Shown: piece by piece, positions 6,192 to 9,489 of the stretch
Position numbering within the stretch: the first letter of the stretch is position 1
Layout of the letters: every line of letters begins with the position of its first letter
DNA from: Chloroflexota bacterium
GTDB taxonomy: Bacteria; Chloroflexota; Ktedonobacteria; Ktedonobacterales; Ktedonobacteraceae
DNA: 9,489 bases
Assembly: GCA_005881995.1 (NCBI GenBank)
Contig: VBHV01000118.1
Location: 1-9,489 of the forward strand
Direction of reading: 5' to 3'
Translations under genes and position numbers: made by a program
The notes under the pieces: generated by a model
What the model was told of the DNA's origin: nothing
The model's database searches: none
The model's input: the letters and a program-made list of their open reading frames with translations, nothing else

Positions 6192-6473
6192 GAGTGGGGA
6201 AAGGTTGCCGCGCTTTATACATACCGTCTTCTGTGTCCATGCACACTTTCTTACACGTCCCATGATATTTTTGTTTCCGTTTACCACTCATGGTGTTTTG
6301 AGAATGACCAACGGCCTTTGGCTGGTCAGTCATTTGGTGGCGGAAAGAGACCGCTTGGCAAGCCAGGAAGTCGAAGGCTTTTGTCAGCACGCCTCCCACT
6401 TGCTCCTCGGGCTGGACTAGACAACGTCCTGGCCAGCGCCGCCCCACCAAGTCTTACCTCCTGGCTTTACCAG
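6192..6473. other. Non-coding stretch between the IS630 copy and the cNMP-domain gene
   Basis: I see no convincing gene. It contains one copy of a 28-bp repeat (6243-6270) and a bulged hairpin (about 6306-6327). A short plus-strand frame, MTNGLWLVSHLVAERDRL...LLLGLD (6304-6420), has plausible codon use and may be a gene remnant, but no family is recognised. Confidence 0.4.
6243..6270 (+). repeat. 28-bp dispersed direct repeat, copy 1
   Basis: It matches 7369-7396 at 26 of 28 positions, with TTTCTTAC and CCCATGATATTTT shared. The flanks are unrelated. The second copy lies in the 5' leader of the recombinase-like gene. Confidence 0.75.
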
Positions 6474-6914
6474 TTACTCGTTGGCTCGTTGCTCGGCCTT
6501 GCGCAGGCGGCGACTGAGAACGGCCAGCAGGTCAAGCCCGACATCGGGGTCGTTGCGGAGTAGACTGCGCAGTATAATGCGGAAGTCCCAAAACGGCATC
6601 ACGAGCACGGTTACATCATCTACCGCCGTTACCGTAGCAGAGCGGGGCATATCATCCAGGAGCGCCATCTCGCCAATGACATCCCCCGCCCCTGCTGTCC
6701 CCAGTACTTCTTCTGCACCATCAGGGCTGTTTGCCCGCGTAATGCGCACTGTCCCTTTGGTGAGAATAAACAGCCCGAACCCTTTTTCGCCTTGAGTGAT
6801 CAGTACCGAGCCTGGGCTATAGTTGCCCTCCCGACAACATGTTGCCACTTCCTTTAACTCCTTCTTACGGAGGCCGGAAAAGAGATCGACACGCGCTAAG
6901 GCATCCTCGTACAT
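6474..6914 (-). CDS. Stand-alone cyclic-nucleotide-binding domain protein
   Basis: This is a 146-residue protein starting at ATG 6914, nine bases after AAGGAGG. Nearly the whole length is one CRP/CAP-type cNMP-binding domain: an N-terminal helix (VDLFSGLRKKELKEVA), the beta roll with ITQGEKGFGLFILTKG, and the phosphate-binding cassette GEMALLDDMPRSATV (81-95) with Glu82 and Arg91 in the expected places. A C-terminal helical end (VLSRRLRKAEQ) follows. There is no DNA-binding helix-turn-helix, so it is not a CRP-type activator by itself. In this family such single-domain proteins sense cAMP or cGMP, or act as partners of other proteins. It lies inside the integrative element in opposite orientation to the flanking genes and has its own promoter. 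It could be cargo or a remnant of an older insertion. Confidence 0.88.
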   Translation of the reverse strand: MYEDALARVDLFSGLRKKELKEVATCCREGNYSPGSVLITQGEKGFGLFILTKGTVRITRANSPDGAEEVLGTAGAGDVIGEMALLDDMPRSATVTAVDDVTVLVMPFWDFRIILRSLLRNDPDVGLDLLAVLSRRLRKAEQRANE

Positions 6915-6980
6915 GGTCTGGAACCTCCTTGTTCGTTGAGTACTATGAGAGAGATCAGTAAGGTAGGGTCTACTGGATTT

Positions 6981-7008
6981 ATTTTATCACAGAGGTGTCA
7001 TTTGTCAG
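6981..7008 (-). promoter_or_regulatory. Predicted promoter of the cNMP-domain gene
   Basis: On the minus strand, CTGACA (7008-7003, 5/6 to TTGACA) is followed after 16 bp by TAAAAT (6986-6981, 5/6). Transcription would start near 6974, giving a leader of about 60 bases. Confidence 0.5.
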
Positions 7009-7437
7009 GATATTCACGCGGTCTGCCAAATCATATACCACGGTGCCAAGCGCCTTCAGCGGACTAGCTTTGCCACCAAATTATCTGACAACCAACCATA
7101 CCCATGTGTATCAACGCTCAAATGCTGCGCCAACACTGCAATCGTGCCTTCAGATGCGAAGCGCCATTTGTGCGGGAAAATCAGGTATCATGTTTATGAT
7201 GAAGTTGCTTGCTCTTCCATACGCATTCGGTGCCAGAAGCCGTAGAACTCATCGACAAATTCAAGAATATGCGCCTACCTCAAGAGTACTATCAAACAGG
7301 ATAAATGGCAAGGGTTTTAGATTAGCAAAATGCATAAAGAGTGTTAAATGGCTACCGATTTCGATTAGCACTTTCTTACTCTTCCCATGATATTTTCTCA
7401 CGCTGTTCTTACCAACAAGCAGGTAGCATAAACCACT
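7009..7437. other. Gene-poor leader upstream of the recombinase-like gene
   Basis: No full gene is recognisable. The plus-strand frame from about 7000 to 7390 has an atypical composition. One frame ends with PEAVELIDKFKNMRLPQEYY and a TAA near 7302, which resembles the natural end of a protein but is cut off by TGA TGA just upstream. It may be a decayed 3' fragment. Confidence 0.35.
7369..7396 (+). repeat. 28-bp dispersed direct repeat, copy 2
   Basis: Partner of 6243-6270. It lies 41 bp before the ATG of the recombinase-like gene and contains TGATATTTT, which could act as a weak extended -10, so the repeat may be a promoter or operator segment rather than an accident. Confidence 0.7.
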
Positions 7438-8463
7438 ATGTCACGACCACCAGAAACACCACGATCGAAAGAGCAGGAGCCACAACCCTACTATTTAGCA
7501 TCCCGTTTCCCGACCAAACGAGCCGCAGAGCAACCCTATGTTTCGGCAGAAGCAACCATCCATGAAATGGATTGTGATCTATCAGCCTACCGCTTTATGC
7601 GCCAGTGGCATGAGTCAAACACCAACCCCTGGTACGTCCTGGTCATTGGTGTGAAACCAGAACCGGCTGTGGAAGAGCGGATAAAAACGGTATTAAGCCA
7701 GGGTGAATTGGCAAGCGTTCCTCAAGAAGCGGTAGAGCGTCTCTATGCCCGCCGACTTGAGGAAATCCAAAAAGGCCCCTGGGTAGAGCATCACTACACG
7801 CCCTACATGCCGCATGCAGAGCGTATCAACTGGGTGACGAGACGCTTTAGAGAGCTAACGGGCAATGTCAATGTGCTGCTTGCGGAAGTGTCACGAACAC
7901 CCATCTTTTTACCCGCGTTCCCGCCAGACATAGCCGCCTTGCCATATATCAGCAGATACGCAGCAACAAAGGTACTTGCCCCTGATCTGTTAGATGAGGA
8001 CGGTAAGCCTATTATCTTAGGGTATACAATCTTATCGCGGCAAGGGCTAAAGAACACGTTGACACGCCCTGAAAATATAGGGCATTGGGTTGTGAATGAC
8101 CAAATTGTACGCTTCAACAACCACCTACCCATAGTTGACGAGGGCGACTTTCTTTACGCCATAGAACGTCTTTCCCCAACGTACCTTGACGGAACGCTCA
8201 ATCCGTTTTTTGCTACAAAGCGCAGCTTCTACTTGAAGCAACATTATGCCCAAAGCCCCGCAGTACTGCAAAACCATTTAGTCTCCCTTGACGCTGACTT
8301 TACCATACCCCCTCGAACGTATGCGAAAAAAGGGGAAGACGCGGAAGAGGGGGAGACAGGTACAGGCTACGGGTTTATTCCGCGTGGATGCTCCACCAAC
8401 AGCCTTAAATATCGCATTGCTACCGAAGAGGTTGACGGATTTTTCTTCTATCTTCTGAAATAA
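7438..8463 (+). CDS. Large-serine-recombinase-like protein, 5' part, without visible catalytic domain
   Basis: The frame opens at ATG 7438 (in-frame TAA seven to nine bases before it, weak ribosome site) and stops at TAA 8461 after 341 codons. Residues 118-250 look like the recombinase domain (PF07508 type) of large serine recombinases: HAERINWVTRRFREL, then LPYISRY, LGYTILSRQGLKNTL, NIGHWVVNDQIV, NNHLPIVDEGDFLYAIERL. Residues 280-341 correspond to the following ribbon region, but only one Cys (Cys318) is present, so no zinc-binding Cys set. The first 110 residues show none of the resolvase catalytic signatures (no Y-x-R-x-S-x Ser, no conserved Arg set). After the TAA the same frame continues into the coiled-coil part at 8464-9318. 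It could be a catalytically inactive partner, a truncated recombinase, or a distinct family. Confidence 0.65.
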   Translation: MSRPPETPRSKEQEPQPYYLASRFPTKRAAEQPYVSAEATIHEMDCDLSAYRFMRQWHESNTNPWYVLVIGVKPEPAVEERIKTVLSQGELASVPQEAVERLYARRLEEIQKGPWVEHHYTPYMPHAERINWVTRRFRELTGNVNVLLAEVSRTPIFLPAFPPDIAALPYISRYAATKVLAPDLLDEDGKPIILGYTILSRQGLKNTLTRPENIGHWVVNDQIVRFNNHLPIVDEGDFLYAIERLSPTYLDGTLNPFFATKRSFYLKQHYAQSPAVLQNHLVSLDADFTIPPRTYAKKGEDAEEGETGTGYGFIPRGCSTNSLKYRIATEEVDGFFFYLLK

Positions 8464-8553
8464 AAACTTCAGACAGCAGATGGGTTTGAGGACTAACACG
8501 AACGGGAGCAGAAGGAAAAAGAGGAACGGGCAAACGCACTTGGCACAATTGAT

Positions 8554-9318
8554 ATGCAGATTGTAGCGTGTGACAGGGCTATGAAGAAACTCACCAAGCG
8601 GCTTGTCCAACTGAGTACCATTGATGAAGAAGAGGAAGAAGACCTCACAGACGAGCAACGCGCAGAGAAAGAGAAACAAGAAAAGGAGCTTGTCAAAGCA
8701 ATACGGGATGAGTACAACAGGTTCAGTAGCGAACATGAGGCACTTACCAGAAGACGGGAAGTACTTTTACAACAAACCTCACAAAGCCAAAAAAGGCGAA
8801 CGTACAAGGAACTCATTTTGAAGGTTCTCACCTATTGGCCTGATGCACAGGTATACCCGCCAGAGGCATTGATACCGCCCGAAGAGTTACCCATGATTGT
8901 TGATACATTCGTCACGCAGGTAGGGCTTGATACGCTTTCCCCCCATTTTTACAAAATGGTTATCGTTTGGCGCGACCCCGCATGGGGAGAAGATTCCCTC
9001 ATCTGTTTTAGAAGCGGCAATCCTGCAATTCAATGGTCAGACGAAGAAGATGCCATCTTACGAGCGCACTACCCAACCACTACACGGGATGAAATCATGA
9101 GGCTTCTGCCAATGAGAAGCTACGCTTCCATTCAAAGCAGGGCATCATTTTACACCATACGGAAAATGCGAACCCACAATACAGAACACTTACCTTATGG
9201 GCTTAGTTTGCAAGATTATACCGTCATGCAAGAGATAGGCATGAGCGTGGAAGCGTTACAAAGCGGGCAAGGTGTTGTCAATTTGGCAGGTGCAAGTTTG
9301 GTAAGTCTATCTGCATAG
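8554..9318 (+). CDS. Large-serine-recombinase-like protein, 3' part (coiled coil and Myb/SANT-like domain)
   Basis: This is in the same frame as 7438-8463, separated by TAA codons at 8461 and 8494. From 8497 onward it is open; ATG 8554 is the first ATG, with no clear ribosome site. Residues 8-80 are a charged coiled coil (LTKRLVQLSTIDEEEEEDL...RREVLLQQTSQ), as found after the ribbon of large serine integrases. About 90-150 is a beta-rich region ending VIVWRDPAW, and 161-203 is a Myb/SANT-like DNA-binding unit (WSDEEDAILRAHY...LLPMRSYASIQSRA). The last codons overlap the right att core, and the TAG stop (9316-9318) consists of host DNA. In a circular element the frame would go on for 56 codons at 3803-3970. 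The protein probably binds att DNA; catalytic activity is not supported by any residue seen here. Confidence 0.65.
   Translation: MQIVACDRAMKKLTKRLVQLSTIDEEEEEDLTDEQRAEKEKQEKELVKAIRDEYNRFSSEHEALTRRREVLLQQTSQSQKRRTYKELILKVLTYWPDAQVYPPEALIPPEELPMIVDTFVTQVGLDTLSPHFYKMVIVWRDPAWGEDSLICFRSGNPAIQWSDEEDAILRAHYPTTTRDEIMRLLPMRSYASIQSRASFYTIRKMRTHNTEHLPYGLSLQDYTVMQEIGMSVEALQSGQGVVNLAGASLVSLSA
9309..9315. other. Right attachment core (ATCTGCA)
   Basis: This 7-bp sequence is identical to 3796-3802. It lies within the last codons of the recombinase-like frame (CTA TCT GCA) and, on the other strand, within host codons GCA GAT. Right of it is host DNA, beginning with the TAG used as the recombinase stop. 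Confidence 0.75.
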
Positions 9319-9489
9319 AGCACCATCACCCCCGTGGAGAGTGGCATGCCGCCGGGAACAAGGCGCAATAGCGCGACCTCGCCGGGGGCGATGCCGGTCA
9401 GGGGAGCATGGAAACGGCTCCCCTTCGGCCAGAACTGCGGGAAGTTCTCTTTCCAGGTTCTGATTACTTCGGTTGGACTCACCTCTATA
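9309..9489 (-). pseudogene. N-terminal part of the split host gene, running off the window
   Basis: On the minus strand the frame reads ...IEVSPTEVIRTWKENFPQFWPKG, then FHAPLTGIAPGEVALL, then LSTGVMVLYAD at the att core. It is open back to the window edge at 9489, so the true start lies outside; a GTG at 9482 is open but need not be the start. Beyond the core the frame would continue about 32 element-derived residues (RLTKLAPAKLTT...) to a stop at 9216. Joined with 3415-3802 it gives an uninterrupted protein of at least 187 residues. The family is not identified; an SRPBCC/DUF1990-like fold is a guess from layout. Confidence 0.78.

Larger units (their letters stand above)
3796..9315. mobile_element. 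Integrative element of about 5.5 kb inserted in a host gene
   Basis: The outer boundaries are two copies of ATCTGCA. Deleting 3796-9308 restores one continuous minus-strand host reading frame. The element carries a large-serine-recombinase-like gene at its right end reading outward, a membrane/HTH gene at its left end reading inward, a cyclic-nucleotide-binding gene, and a later IS630 insertion. Without the IS and its TA duplication it would be about 4.2 kb. A short core identity inside unrelated flanks is what large serine integrases leave. There is no tRNA, tyrosine integrase or phage structural gene. Both main element genes contain in-frame TAA codons, so this copy may be immobile. Confidence 0.85.

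Noticed and set aside
6175..6450. Minus-strand frame of 91 codons between the IS and the cNMP gene
   Set aside because: It crosses the IS630 right end and TA target site, has no ribosome site and no family resemblance.
6995..7390. Plus-strand open frame of 131 codons
   Set aside because: No ribosome site, no recognisable motif, irregular composition, and it overlaps the predicted promoter of the cNMP gene.
4269..8496. Reassignment of TAA to a sense codon in the element
   Set aside because: The membrane/HTH gene itself ends at TAA 4818 immediately before a strong terminator, and nearby chromosomal genes also end in TAA, so TAA works as a stop here.
8278..8831. Two minus-strand frames rich in Phe, Leu, Ser and Cys
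   Set aside because: They are the antisense of the Lys/Glu-rich coiled coil of the recombinase-like gene, which naturally yields such sequences.

Overview
The window most likely comes from a Ktedonobacteria-type Chloroflexota genome. This is inferred from the style of the recombinase (large-serine-recombinase architecture with a Myb/SANT-like tail), the IS630 element, the AlkZ-related protein and the moderately high GC; nothing in the sequence names the species.

Left part (1-3404): chromosomal genes. On the minus strand lies a probable sugar operon: a GH4 alpha-galactosidase of the MelA type (2460-1051), a small SCP2 sterol-carrier-like protein (815-489) and the N-terminal part of an MFS sugar transporter (478 to beyond base 1). 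The GH4 gene holds an in-frame 87-bp tandem duplication. The GH4-SCP2 gap is filled by a long imperfect hairpin and a 53-bp direct repeat that overlaps the GH4 stop codon. Divergently transcribed is an AlkZ-related winged-helix protein (2730-3404).

Right part (3415-9489): one chromosomal gene of unknown family, on the minus strand, is split by a 5.5-kb integrative element. Its C-terminal half is 3802-3415 and its N-terminal part runs from 9309 past the window end. Both element ends carry the 7-bp sequence ATCTGCA (3796-3802 and 9309-9315). Removing the DNA between them rejoins the host reading frame exactly (...LYAD|DESFTLM...).

Inside the element, left to right: a leader with a 56-codon open tail; a membrane protein gene with a C-terminal HTH, split by one TAA; a terminator; a 1.3-kb IS630-family insertion with terminal inverted repeats, TA duplication and a frameshifted transposase; a stand-alone cyclic-nucleotide-binding-domain gene on the minus strand; and at the right end a large-serine-recombinase-like gene that lacks a visible catalytic domain and is split by two in-frame TAA codons. 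The recombinase frame runs through the att core and stops on a TAG supplied by host DNA. In a circularised element the same frame would continue through the core into the left end for 56 more codons, ending 25 bp before the membrane protein gene. An 8-residue repeat (LAGAxLVS) lies on both sides of that junction. So the attachment site appears to sit inside the recombinase gene, and integration would cut off its C-terminus and separate it from its downstream neighbour. Stop codons in two of the element's genes suggest this copy is decaying.
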